Below, in pieces: positions 51,701 through 63,700 of a DNA stretch of 64,000 bases. The DNA lies in contig JAAONU010000010.1 in NCBI GenBank assembly GCA_012932295.1, forward strand, positions 20,162,047-20,226,046. The letters run 5' to 3'. Position 1 is the stretch's first letter; every line of letters starts with the position of its first letter. Both the position numbers and the translations under genes were made by a program. Source of the stretch: Cyclina sinensis. Taxonomy: Eukaryota > Mollusca > Bivalvia > Venerida > Veneridae. The notes beneath the pieces are model-generated. The model was not told the origin of the DNA. It made no database searches and saw only the letters and a list, made by a program, of their open reading frames with translations.

Positions 51701-54700
51701 TTAGTGATTTGCAATCGTAAAACTTCGGGTATTTCCGTATGGTTCGTGTGGTCTCTTGCATAGCATAAAGGCCGAGGTGATCAGATTGAGTGATTTGCTC
51801 ATGAAATATATTAATCTGGATAAAGAACTTGTGAATAGCAGGAATCATATATTAGATCGAACAGAATTGACAGGCTAAAATCAGTTTTAAGAATTCTATT
51901 TACACGTACAACATACCTGTTTCCAAGGTGGTAGGTTACACTCAGCACAGTATACATTTTTGTATGGAAACCATCTTGAATGGATTCCTGACTCATGACA
52001 TAGTTCCTTTAGATCTTCACGCTGATGCCATGTTAAAAAATAATAATTTAACAAACAGTCTGCTGTGACGTTACTAGAACCAGTCTGTGGTAATTCTACG
52101 TCGGGATTACACATGAAACATGCAAAATTTTTATACACTTTGTCGTCTATTCGGTACTCAGGAAGAGATAATATGTTCTCGTCTGTACTTTTACAAACTT
52201 CATCAATAAGGCTTTCCTTGGTGGTCAGTTTTCCGGTCTGGTTACACAATGCATAGATGGACTTGACAGTTTTATCTCTGTCAAAATAACTGACAGTTAC
52301 ATGCTCTGTTTTTGAGAAAGGACCTTTTTCCGTACGAATGTACTTTACGCCACCTATTTTCCCTGCTTCAAACGAATCATAGGCCATTTTGCATTTTCTA
52401 CTTGACAGTGGGATGAAAAGTACCTTGAAGCAGAAGGTTTTGATTGCTTTGAGCAATTGATGCATACTTAGAAACAAATCGTATTCAATATAAGTTTCAC
52501 AGAGTATTTGAAAGGTAAAGAACACATCGGTGTTTTTTCTGTTACAAGCATAACAATAGATATTCTTATACGAATTACCCGAGTTCACAGTCACAGGTAT
52601 TGAAGTCAAGACGTCAGAATAGTCCTTAACCACACCACACTTCCTTACTAATATATCATCTCCGTCCATAGCTAGACAGGTGTCTATAACTCTAAATCGT
52701 CCAATGGAACCTTCAAAAAGCAACCGTTGGTCGATTTTTAGAACATCATTTTTCCGCGCAAGAGTTGGTAAATCTTGTGGATCGATGCATGAATAAGGTG
52801 CTTTTCGAAAGAGTAATTCAGGACAACAGGTGTCTGCTTCTGCACATGAACTCTCACAACTGCATTGCCCACAGACTGGACTTTTGTACACTTTGTGTGT
52901 TTTGTTTCTCGTAGAACCACAATCATTCCCTGTGCCACATACAGACATATACATGTCTTCTATATCTCTTAATTTCTTTATATCGCTAAAGAGCTCATTC
53001 TTTCTGTGAGAAGACTGTGGATAGTTTACATATTGAAACGCCTCACTGAATTGGTCTTGCACGATCTTTTCTAAACTTGACGTCTTATTTTTACCTATAA
53101 TGTCAACAGTAAACGATAATTGTGAGTTACGGTTTGAAATGTCACTCTTTTCAGTAATATGTAACAAAGAAAAATCATGATTGGTAAAAAATAAATGTTC
53201 ACGATAACAAGTATAGCAATAAATGTTTTTGAACGGGTGAAGCCGAGTCGTCAATGGAAAAGACTGACACGCCACCATAACAGCCTCAATTCTTGAGTCG
53301 ACTTGTACTGAGGAATTTTTGCATTTGTTAATTAATGCAACATTTTGAATACTGCCTATGCTTGGGTTGCATATATAACAAAACGCATTTTTAAAGTCTT
53401 TGTAAGGAAGAAATAATTTCTCACAAGCCCATTCTATATCAGCGTCATAGGTATGCCAAAGTCCTGTCACATTACATTTGTTTGTGTAAGATTTGTCACT
53501 CTTGTAGTGCAGGTTGCAATCAATGACCTCACTATATACCGAATCAGGAGGTCGGAAGTTTATTCTACAATTATACTTGTTGATGAAATCTTTGATTTCA
53601 GAAAGTGATGTGGAGCTTTCAGCAACGTTTCCTGTAAAGGGATGGTCATGACACTCAACCTCAATCGTCCAAGAAATGCAACGTTCCTCTTTGTTACATA
53701 TTCCACAATACTTATTTTTATATACAAGCCCGGATGTTGTCGATGTGCATGGTTGAATACCGGATAAACATTGTTCAACCAAGGTAGTATTACTGTGATA
53801 TTCTTCCAGACATGAAGCCACCATGAATACAGACTTAGAGTCTGTTGTGTAGAGTGTAGTACTAATACACTCGTAGTCGACATAGCCATGATATGTACCT
53901 GGACAAAAGTACATGGTTCTTCCGGGAAGGTAATACGGGGAACAGGCACACGATTCACATTCTGAAACAGACATAAAACAACAATAACACACCTTCAGAC
54001 AACACCGAGCCGATCATAATCTTTCTTTCTGAAAGTTGCCTATAAAGTTGCCTATAAAGCAGCACTGTAAATGATTGCTTATTCTTCACGGCATGTACTG
54101 GATATATTTTAATATTTTTGTTCCTTCTCGTCAACGAGATTACCCAGGAGAAAAATTCTAAGATGGCTAAATTGTCATGATTTTCACAAAAGTCAATATT
54201 AAGCAAATACGTCCGGACGTTATAGAACCACAAAAAAATCTGATAGGTCAAAGGAGAATCAGTCCGAATATGTTGTCTGAAATACCCGGTCACATGACAA
54301 AATGGCGTACATATAGAGTGATATGCAAGCTCATTATTTAAATAAAAAGATTTTTTGTTCTGTTTATTTTATATATTTTTCTAGAAAGAATATGACTGTA
54401 AGCGTTATAACAACGCTGCACAAAAAAATCACATCAATCATTTATTTTTTTACACCAGAATGTAAGATCTTATCTTGTTATAAATTTTGAGAAAGTCAAA
54501 TATAAACGTTTCCATAATGAATGTTAGAAAGGCTGCAACAGAAAAAAATCTTAATAATTTTAAGAATGTTTGACCAAACTTTAAACTCCAACTTCTTTCA
54601 AATTATTACCTGGAAATATCGATTTGATCGATCTGTTGAGTAAAAACTTCTTGTCGATGTCAACACCACAGGAATCTTCAAGTGGACAAATTGTTGCAAA

Positions 54701-54946
54701 TTCCATCATCAGTTTCTTCAAATTTACATTTCTCCCAGCCCACTGAGCTAAGATCTTTTCAGTAAATGTCAGAACATCTGTTTCATCATCATCATTGTCT
54801 TCTTTCCATGATGACAAAGATGTTTGCACGTTGTCCTGTTGAGTTATGTCATTTTTCAAACCATCATTACTTTCAGTTCCGAAATAGTTCTGAAATAATA
54901 AAAACGCCATGCAAATTGTTCGAAATAGTGCATTGAAATTTCCCAT
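45798..54946 (-). CDS. Cys-rich adhesion/Methuselah-like 7TM receptor, copy B
   Basis: Tandem paralogue of the copy A receptor with identical exon structure: 54610-54946, 51917-53961 and 45798-47477 on the - strand, with the same splice phases (1 then 0). The predicted product is also 1353 residues: the second exon is two codons shorter and the third two codons longer, ending SPLRE instead of SPL. Signal peptide, somatomedin-B-like CSCESSCAEADTCCPEL and the seven transmembrane segments are all kept. Six of the seven [YF]KNxxCxxCN motifs are fully preserved; the third reads CYTCYRE, having lost its Asn but kept both Cys. Differences from copy A cluster in the first ~170 residues of exon 2. There are no internal stops, so it is probably functional. 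An in-frame ATG at 55045 is an alternative start, but MGNFNALFRTICMAFLL gives the better signal peptide. Confidence 0.88.
47889..48102. mobile_element. TTAA-flanked MITE in receptor B intron 2
   Basis: Orthologous to 26923-27136, with ends TTAACCCTTAACC and CAGGGTTAA. Confidence 0.8.
48877..49375. repeat. AAGAGGGCCATGATGG element, copy B
   Basis: Counterpart of 27954-28470, with the same head, the same ~2.7 core units and the same missing right end. The truncation therefore predates the block duplication. Confidence 0.75.
49378..49965. repeat. CCAAAGTGCGTT hairpin cluster, copy B
   Basis: Counterpart of 28471-29085. About 83 bp present in A after GACCCCAAAACGCG (including the third motif) are missing here, where ACGCGATGATCC joins directly. 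Confidence 0.6.
50355..51096 (+). pseudogene. Mariner-type transposase remnant, copy B
   Basis: Same internal deletion structure as in copy A: HTH part at about 50375-50649, and C-terminal part at 50905-51096 (VHARWVPEQLKDCEKERR ... CIECDGHYFDKK). The catalytic core is absent. Confidence 0.8.
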
Positions 54947-55758
54947 TTCAAGTACCGGTTGTAAATTTGTTTCTAAAACTCCAGCCACTTTTACAAATGT
55001 ATGAAACAAAATGAGCAACGTTTCATTGAGAAATAAGAAATTCAATCTGGAAAGGCAATATTTATGATTGCCAGATTGAGCAGAGAATGATATTTTTATG
55101 TAATAATAAATGGATATCCGCCTAATAAAACAAAATGTTCTAGTTATGCAATTATCTAAAGGTCGGCAATTGTAAATTCATGATGAAATTTGTTTTAGTT
55201 TCCCTATCTACATGATGGACGAATAATTTAAACAAAAACAACCATAGTGCAATTACTAGAAATATTACCGATAATTTCTAAATTTTTTTACACGAATTGG
55301 GTATAATTTTTGTGTAAAGTACTATGTGATTGTTGTTTTGAAATGTTCAAAATCTAAAATTAACCGTCCTAAACTTTATGTTTACCAATAAATACGTGTT
55401 GTTCTACAACATGTAATATATAGTCTACACAAGAAACTACAAATGGGAGTAACATTGGGGTTATAAAATGTTATTCCTGCCAATACTACATCATATATGA
55501 GTCGCCGATGGAATTAGGTAATAAATGACAAAAGATCGTTAAAATATGTTTTTACTTCAGAGATATTTTTTTCAGAGGTGACTAATATCTAGAAAATTTA
55601 ATATGAAATGAAATATGAATTAACTCTGACTTAAATGCCACTCTGAACAAAAAGGCAATTTGCCATCAACGGTTAAACCAAATCTGTAGGCTCTCGTCAG
55701 AAACCCTTGACGCTCTTTTGACGTAATCTATGGTGTACGAACTGGTTCAAAACAACTG

Positions 55759-55896
55759 TCATATGCGGCTTAGAAACCGAATGGTGCGGTTTATATACAA
55801 CCGCACGAATCTTGTGCTTTTAAAACCGCATCATGCGTGTTTAAGACCGATTAAACCATCTTTTAAACATTTAAACCGCCGAAACCGCATCAAATG
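55759..55896. repeat. Palindromic AAACCGCAT element upstream of receptor B
   Basis: Counterpart of 34978-35115. The left arm TCATATGCGG is intact, and the right arm is slightly changed to CCGCATCAAATGA. Confidence 0.6.
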
Positions 55897-57152
55897 ATTA
55901 AAACTGTCAATTACAATTGCATACTACAATGATAGACTTTTTGGGAGTCAGAATTATAGATTCATTTATGGGATAACCAATGCCATTTGCAAACTGGCAT
56001 TGCATGGCTGAGAAAATGATGATGATTTTTGCAGTTGCAAACGCATTGTAGAATTGTAAGCCCTGAGAAGGAATCTGAATAAAATTACTTTTTTATCTTT
56101 TGTTGTTGTATTGTGTTAATTGCAAAGCTATTACAAGCAATGGGCATCATACAAGGTTTGTTCTCTTCGATTTTGATAATGTGTGTTAGGTGTCATAGTC
56201 CTTCAGTATACACCTCAAACATAATAAAAGCATTCTCCATCCTATCCAAGACTAAAGTTAATACAAAAATTACATCTTTGTAACAAAGGTATTGAATCAA
56301 CTGAGACAAAACGTAGTCTTGCATCACATAATCAGAAAATCTTTTTAAACTTATTTTTTTTGTATCCGTATTTGATAGACCAACTGATTGTTCAGCTTAA
56401 TTTGTTCAAAATTATCTTATAAACTTTGTAATGGACTACCGAAGAAAAGAAATCACCTTTCAAACATGTAAATATCGTGTCAAAATTGTCATAAATATAT
56501 ATTAATGTCTCATTCAACACTAGTCGGGAAATGAATGTGTACTCACAACCTTTGCAAACTCAATACATTGCATTGCATTATTTACCCGGAAATGTCAGTG
56601 GGTACGAATTTTCTAATACGAATTTCTGATTCATAACAGACTAAAATATTGTACATTGAAATGCTTCAAATACATCTAGACAGTCACACCCTTTGTTACA
56701 TGATCTTATGATATATGAAATAGTGGGCTTATTTTGAAAACATCGAGAATGGAAACTTGGAAAGAAATAACATATTTAACACCTTTTCAAATGCAAAGTC
56801 GAAATAAAGTGTGTATCACTTATATTGCTGCAAAGGCAGCAGAGACTATTTTGTATGACCACAAATATGGCAAACATATTTTTTTCAAGACAGTACTACG
56901 TACTACGATGAGGTCATTACCTGCTTGAGCATCTTAGACCATTTACAGTAGGAATGCATACAAACTGAAAAAGGGAACTGACTTTTTTTTTTTTTACAGA
57001 TTTTGAATCAGATTTAAGTTTGTAGTGCTAATTAAGTGTCATCTCTGCTTCAAATTCTTTTGATTTAAGACTAATATCCAATAGAATCCACAAGCAATAG
57101 ATAAGTTGCATTAATCCCTGTCCTAAAAGGCACAATAGGGTGTACATTAAAG

Positions 57153-57448
57153 GGAGGAGTGGATGTGGTCCAGTGATAACGCGCTGGACTGGTATACCAG
57201 GGGTCCCGAGTTCGATCCCCCGCTCCTCCACTAACATTACTAATAGTCTTTCGGATGAGACTTTAAACCGAGGTCCCATGTATCAGTGCTATACACTGAG
57301 CATGTAAAAGAACCAGTGGTGTCTCTGGAATGAGATGCTTTCTGTATCTTGCACTACCCCCATAACATAAAATATCTAATCTCTTGAGGGGGCGTCGGTC
57401 ATATGGGCAACCGGTACCGACGGTAAATAAGCTCAAATAGATAGATAG
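57153..57448 (+). mobile_element. tRNA-derived SINE, second family, with TSD
   Basis: The head resembles a tRNA: acceptor-like GGAGGAG (57153-57159) pairs with CTCCTCC (57223-57229), with A-box-like TGGTCCAGTGATAACG and B-box-like GAGTTCGATCC. The T stem does not pair well, so it is not a working tRNA. The body contains CTTTCGGATGAGACTTTAAA and ends in an ATAGATAGATAG tail. Flanking direct repeats ACATTAAAGG lie at 57144-57153 and 57449-57458. Confidence 0.88.
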
Positions 57449-57730
57449 ACATTAAAGGGGTCAGGGTGCTGAGGCATTAGATCACGTGTGATATTCATTT
57501 GAACTAATAATATATCAAGTTCAATGACACACTAACCAGCAATTGTTTTATTATAAATTTGAGGTGAATGAATATTTTTTTTATTATACATTGTGTCTAA
57601 TGTATAATAGAAAATTCAGAATGATTGAATTTCGAAATATTATCGAAACTGGGATTTATTTACTTTAATTAGCTTTTGTGATATAGTTTTGGTTATATTA
57701 CAAACTGAAACAATTTCTACATATCCACAG

Positions 57731-57841
57731 GAAAATTACGACAGATCTAAAGTGTATAATGAAGAAGCTAAGAGACACGTTGTTGCCAAGGAGCAACTTA
57801 AACTGCAGTTTCTGATGATTTTTTTTACGAACAAAAAATAA
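57731..57841 (+). pseudogene. Possible exon fragment, unknown protein
   Basis: A good acceptor (TTTCTACATATCCACAG) precedes an open frame reading ENYDRSKVYNEEAKRH, then VVAKEQLKLQFLMIFF and a stop. The charged helical style recalls C-termini of Myb/SANT-like DNA-binding proteins linked to Harbinger transposons, but I cannot identify it. No partner exon is visible within the window. Confidence 0.3.
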
Positions 57842-58759
57842 CATACATTTTACACATTTTTATGTCAAGTGTGAAGCGAAGGCTTGGGTAGGTATTTCTT
57901 TCACATCATTTACAAGGATTTTTTATGTTGGACCTAACTATTTTACACTGATTTTTCATTTGAGAACAAACTGAACTTCTTTAGGAATGAAATTTTCATT
58001 ATTCGAATAAGGTTGCATTTCTGAAACATGTTAGCATTAACATTGATGAGACTCAATGTTTCAACAGCAGCCGTCTTGAATTTCCTTTACATTTTTTTAA
58101 TGAGCTACAATTTAGTATATGATTTTTTTATTTTAATCAGTATTTGTCATTTTAGCCCATGCAAGTAAATTAATGCTCACATTTCACGGAACAAGGCTTT
58201 AACAGACAAGACTATGTGTATTCTCTAATTCATGACAAAACATTATCTTTAAACAATTAAAAGAATTAGTTGTTTCCAATGTAGCTTTACACATTTTGTT
58301 TGCACCACAACACTGCAAAGGGACACAGTACTACATGCCAATACCCTTCTTAATGTTGATTAGCTCATTTTTTACCTCAGACTGGTCCTTTTCTTTCTTA
58401 TGTACTTATAAAAAGTAATAGTCAAGCATTAAAAAATCTGTTTTACACTACATGTTTTAGGATCAGGGCTTGGGCAGTTTAATTCTTCCATGTACCGGAC
58501 CAAGGAATATATCCGCATTCTTCAGATAGATTTAACGGGGAATTCAATGTAATTGAAGTCTAATTATACAATGACTAAGTCAGAGATGCAATTAATAGCT
58601 AATGAAATATCAAGGTTGTTCGAAAATGTGTGTTATTATTAAAGTTATGAAAATTATCTTATGATGTCTGTTGATTTTTTTTTCTGTTGTACGAATGAAA
58701 ATTATGGCTACAGAAGTTTCTTGCTAGCACCAATTTACATACACCATTGCAAAGATACT

Positions 58760-59623
58760 GAATACCGTTAGGGCAATCGTGGTTAGACGTTTTAATCCAG
58801 ACGGCGACAATGCGATAGTGCGATAATGCGATGGCGACAGTGCGATAATGCGATGGCGACAATGCGATAATGCGATAGCGACAGTGCGATAATGCGATGG
58901 CGACAGTGCGATAACGCGATAATGCGATTATGCGATAACGATTATGCGATAGTGCGATGGCGACAATGCGATAGTCATATCGTACTGTCGCCATCGCATC
59001 ATCGCGTTGTCGCAATCGCATTATCGCGTTTTCGCATTATCGTACTGTCGTCATCGCATTATCGCACTGTCGCCATCGCACTATTGCATTGTTGCCATCG
59101 CATTATCGCACTGTCGCCATCGCACTATCGTATTGTCGTGTTATCGCATAATTGTACTGTCGCAATCGCACTATCGCATTGTCGACTATCGCCTTCCGGT
59201 ACACATGCGCACATCGTTTTTTTTGTATGTACACAAGCGATTTTTACTAAACGAAAACAATTCCAGAAACATAAAATTACGGAATACTACGGAATACCGT
59301 TAGGGCCATTATAATTAGACGTTATAATCCAGAGGGCGACAATGCGATAAAGCGATGATGCGATGGTGACAGTGCGATAATGCGATGGCGACAGTGCGAT
59401 AACGTGATAGTGCGATGGCGACAATGCGATTGTCATATCGTACTGTCGCCATCGGATCATCGCATTGTCGCCATCGCACTATCGCATTGTCGCCATCGCA
59501 CTATCGCGTTATCGCACTATCGCCATCGCATTATCGCACTGTCGCCATCGCATTATCGCACTATCGCATTGTCGCCCAGTGGATTATAACGTCTTACCAC
59601 GATGGCCCTAACGGTATTCCGTA
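58760..59623. mobile_element. Foldback element built from a GCGATAATGCGATGGCGACA minisatellite
   Basis: Flanked by the 10-bp direct repeat CAAAGATACT (58750-58759 and 59624-59633). Ends GAATACCGTTAGGGC and GCCCTAACGGTATTC are inverted. It holds two foldback units. In each, short GCGATAATGCGATGG repeats run forward (58801-58977; 59336-59430), then reverse complement (58990-59190; 59440-59578), around the shared centre GTCATATCGTACTGTCGCC. The second unit (59288-59623) has ~54-bp near-perfect TIRs. Open frames here are products of the repeat and not genes. Confidence 0.88.
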
Positions 59624-59962
59624 CAAAGATACTTCGTGACATTGACAGTCACTAGAAAATGCATATGCTTTATCAGGAAATCTGCTGTCATGTTAATCTA
59701 ACAATAGCTAACTTTTTGAATTTCAAATCAGTTACTTTGAAAAAAGAAAAGTTCACCAAGTTAAACAATTTATAATTTCAATTCTACTTTGAACAATGTA
59801 CTCAATAAATTTAATGGAACTAAATCTATGTTACTGCTTTCATTGGAATGCTGACGCAACAAGTAATCATATCAATCTGACTAAAGTACACAATCTAACT
59901 ACAGTTAGATCTGAAGGTGACCCATTCAATTCTGTCTTCTTGATAATCTGGAGTTCCAGTAT

Positions 59963-60181
59963 AGTTTAGTTTATACCAAATTTATTTTAAGTTCGATTGT
60001 GTAGGAAGCTTTTATCTTATAGACACACTCTCGGATCCGTTCCTGGAACTAACCAGTACTAAGCAATGAGTGTAAAGTTTCTTGCTCAAGGAAACAACGG
60101 CTTGACCCTGACTGGGTTTGAACCCGTGCGGCTAGCAATCCTTTGACTACTAGTCCGACGCGTTAACCACTCGGCCATGCG
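59963..60181 (-). mobile_element. tRNA-derived SINE, copy B
   Basis: Orthologue of 36384-36602, with flanking repeats CTGGAGTTCCAGTAT (59948-59962) and CTGGATTTCCAGTAT (60182-60196), one mismatch. It was inserted before the block duplication. Confidence 0.9.
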
Positions 60182-60779
60182 CTGGATTTCCAGTATTGTT
60201 AGTTATATCTCAGCCAAATGAGACTGCCATCTTATGACGCGTTCTTATGGTTTACCTGTACACACGGCGTGTTAATTTGACTATGTAAACTTATTTTGCA
60301 TGCTGAAATCACCTTCAATATTTTGTAAATAGTTTGTGTTTAGTTGGATAAATGAGTTTTCCTTGGATAAATATAAGTTTATTAAAGGTCCGGTTTGTAT
60401 TTTCTAATTGAATATTTATTAGAATATGAGCATGGTGACGAAAATATTCAAGTAAACAGGTCTGTTTATTCTGGTATACATGCAGTATCTATCAAATGTC
60501 AAAAGCTACAGGAAATTTTCCCAAACATACAATTATCTCAATATTTAACAAGATTTCCTCAATTAACTGTGACATTTATGGCAGAAAACAACAGTTACTG
60601 AGTTATTTGGGATCCCAGTTAAATATAGATTTTTCAAATGCGTTGAAATGGTTACAATATAACTGTTTTCCCCTCAAGAACTTGAAAGCTATGAACTAAT
60701 TGGCTGATTGAACAGTCATGACAAGGTGACCTTCTTTCAATGACGTTCAAATAATAATAAAGCAGAGCGTTATTTAAGA

Positions 60780-63700
60780 GCTCATTTCAATCAGATCGTG
60801 AGCACACAAGATTTAAAGAGCTGAATCCGGCGCGAAATTTCATCTGCAAACATATTTTTGGAAATTCGGTACAGAAAAGTGCAGGAATGCGAAAGGTATC
60901 GTAGGAAATTTGACCTTATACGCTATCGTTGGAAACCTTTGCCTCATCAACGTCTAGCAGATCGAGCATGACAACTCCGTGTTTTGAGTACTCAAAAACA
61001 CGAACGCTATTTTACAGAGGCAATGGTGCTACGTTGGCGAGTTTCTTCGTTTTGAAAGCACTCACTTCTGCAGCTTAACTCTCGGTGATGCCTGGACCGA
61101 TTTTTATGCAACTGCTTTCATTGGAATGTTGACGCTACACTTAATCATATGAGATTACTGCAAGATTGTAGGTGACGCAGATCAAGAGTGATAGCTCCGT
61201 GCTTTTGAGTTCTCAAAAAACATGAAATGAATATTTATATAAAACGCGCATGCCTTATACAAGCATACGCGGATATAGAGGAGCCCACCCATTGTTTATA
61301 TACCGACTTGAAACAGTACAAAATCTTTAAAATGTGCTTCAGGCAGTGTGCTCGCATGAAATCTGGAACTGAGATTTTGGTTTAGAGATTGTGCTTATTC
61401 GTTTCTTTTCGTTATCAGCGCGCTAGATTTGAAGAGCAGCCGATTCCGGTGCGAACTTTCATCTGCAAGCATATTTTTGGAAATTCTGAACAAAAATGTG
61501 GAGTAATATTAGCCATTGCTTTTAGACAGAAAAAAGACAGCAAGGGGACAGAATCGTGTCCGAAACTTTACCCAGATACACTAACTCCGCCGTCGGAAGG
61601 CAATGTTATACGGTACCAGTGAGTTTCCGTCTTCGAGAGCACTCATTTCCGGTGGCTATCTGCCGGCAAGGCTTGGACCGAGTTTAAAGCAAAGGTGTAT
61701 TAGGAATGTTGACATTACACGCTATTGTTTGAGACCTTTTGCATCATTTTACGTCTAGTAGATCGAGTGTGGCAGCTCCGTGTTTTTAAGTTCTCAAAAA
61801 CACAAAGGCTATTTCACAGAGGAAACGGTGTTACGTTGGCGATTTACTTCGTTTGAAAGCACTCACTTCTGCAGCTTAACTCACGGTGATCCTCGCGCCG
61901 ATTTTTATGCAACTGCTTTCATTGGAATGTTGACGGTACATGCAATGATATGAGATATACTGCATTATTGTAGGTGGCGCAGATCAAGCGTAAAAGCTCC
62001 GCTTTTTTTGAGTTCTCAAAAACATGAAGTGAATATTTTCAGGGTATATAGAAAACGCGTATGCCTTAAACAAGCAACGCGGATATAGAGGAGCCGACCC
62101 ATTGTTTATATACCAACTTGAAACAGTACAAAATCTTTAAATATGTGCTTCGGGCAGTGTGCCCGCATGAAATCTGGACCTGACAGTTTGGTTTAGAAAT
62201 TGTAGTTACTCCTTTTTTTATCAGCTCGATAGATTTGAAGAGCAGCCGATTCCGGTGCGAACTTCCATCTGCAAACATCTTTTTGGAAATTCTGTACAGA
62301 AAGGTGAAGAAATATTAGCCATTGCTTTAAGACAGCGAACAGACAGCAAGGGACAGAATCGTGTCCGAAACTTTACCCAGATACACTAACTCGGCCGCCG
62401 TTGGTAGGCAATGTTATACCAGTGAGTTTCCGTCTTTGAGAGCACTTTATTCTGCTGGCTCTCCGCCGGCAATGCTTGGACCGATTTTCAAGCGAAAGGT
62501 GTCTTTTGAAATTTGACCTGCATACCCGATTGTTGGAGACCATTTGCATCATTCTACGTTCAGCAGATCAAGCGGAAAAGCTCCGTGTTTTTGAGTTCTC
62601 AAAAACACGAAGGCAATTTTACAGAGGGGCGATTTTCTTTATTTGAAAAGCACTCACTTCTGCAGCTTAACTCTTGGTGATGCCTGGGCTGATTTTTATG
62701 CAACTGCTTTAATTTGAATGTTGACGTAACAAACAATCATTTGAGATAAGCTTCAAGATTGAATGTGGCGCAGATAAAGCGTTATATCTCCGTGCTTTTG
62801 AGTTCTCAATAACACGAAGTGAATATTTTCAGCGTATACTAGATATAAAACGCGTATGCCTTATACAAGCATAGGCGGATACAGAGAAGACCACTCATTG
62901 TTTATATACCGACTTGAAACAGTACAAAATCTTTAACTATGTGCTTCGGGCAGTGTGCCCTCATGAAATCTGGACCTGAGATTTTGGCTTAGAAATTGTG
63001 GTTTTCCGTTTCTTTTCGTTATCAGCGCGCTAGATTTGAAGAGCAGCAGATTCCGGCGCGAACATTCATCTGCAAACATATTTTTAGAAATTCTGTACAG
63101 AAGGTGAAGGAATATTAGTCATTGCTTTTAGACAGCAAACAGACAGCAACGGACAGAATCGTGTAGAAACTTTACCCAGATACACTAATTCGGCCGTCGG
63201 AAGGCAATGTTTATACCAGTGAGTTTCCGTCTTTGAGAACATTCGCTTCTGCTGGCTCTCTGCCGGCAATGCTTGGACCGATTTTAAGGCGAGATGTGTC
63301 GTAGGAAAGTTGACACTATACGCTTTTTTGAGACCTTTTGCATCATTCTACGTCTCAAAAACACGAAGGCTATTTTACAGAGGAAACGGTGCTACATGAG
63401 CGATTTTCTTCGTTGACAAAGCATTCATTCTGCAGCTTAACTCTCGGTGATGTCTGGGCCGTTTTTATTCAACTGCTGTCATTGGAATGTTTACGCTACA
63501 AGCAATCATATGAGATAAACTGCAAGATTGTAGGTGGAGCAGATCAAACGTGGTAGCTCCGTGTTTTTGAGTTCTCAACAACACGAAATGAATATTTTCA
63601 GCGTATATATAAAACGCGTATTCTTTATACAAGCATACGCGGATATAGAGTAGCCCACCCATTGTTTATATACCGACTTGAAACAGTACAAAATCTTAAA

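Larger units (their letters stand above)
41965..62520. repeat. Segmental duplication, copy B
   Basis: Direct repeat of 20166-38860 with the same gene order and orientation. Copy-B-specific features are a ~2.8-kb segment (about 56822-59623) holding a SINE, an exon-like fragment and a foldback minisatellite, and a longer 0.8-kb unit array at the right. The A-specific GC-rich element is absent. Confidence 0.97.

Noticed and set aside
57153..57229. Functional tRNA gene with a possible GGU anticodon
   Set aside because: The acceptor stem pairs but the T stem does not, and the SINE body, tail and TSD follow.
58659..59639. Several overlapping open frames rich in CHRIIALSPSHYR-like repeats on both strands
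   Set aside because: They arise from the GCGAT minisatellite read in different frames; the element is a foldback repeat.
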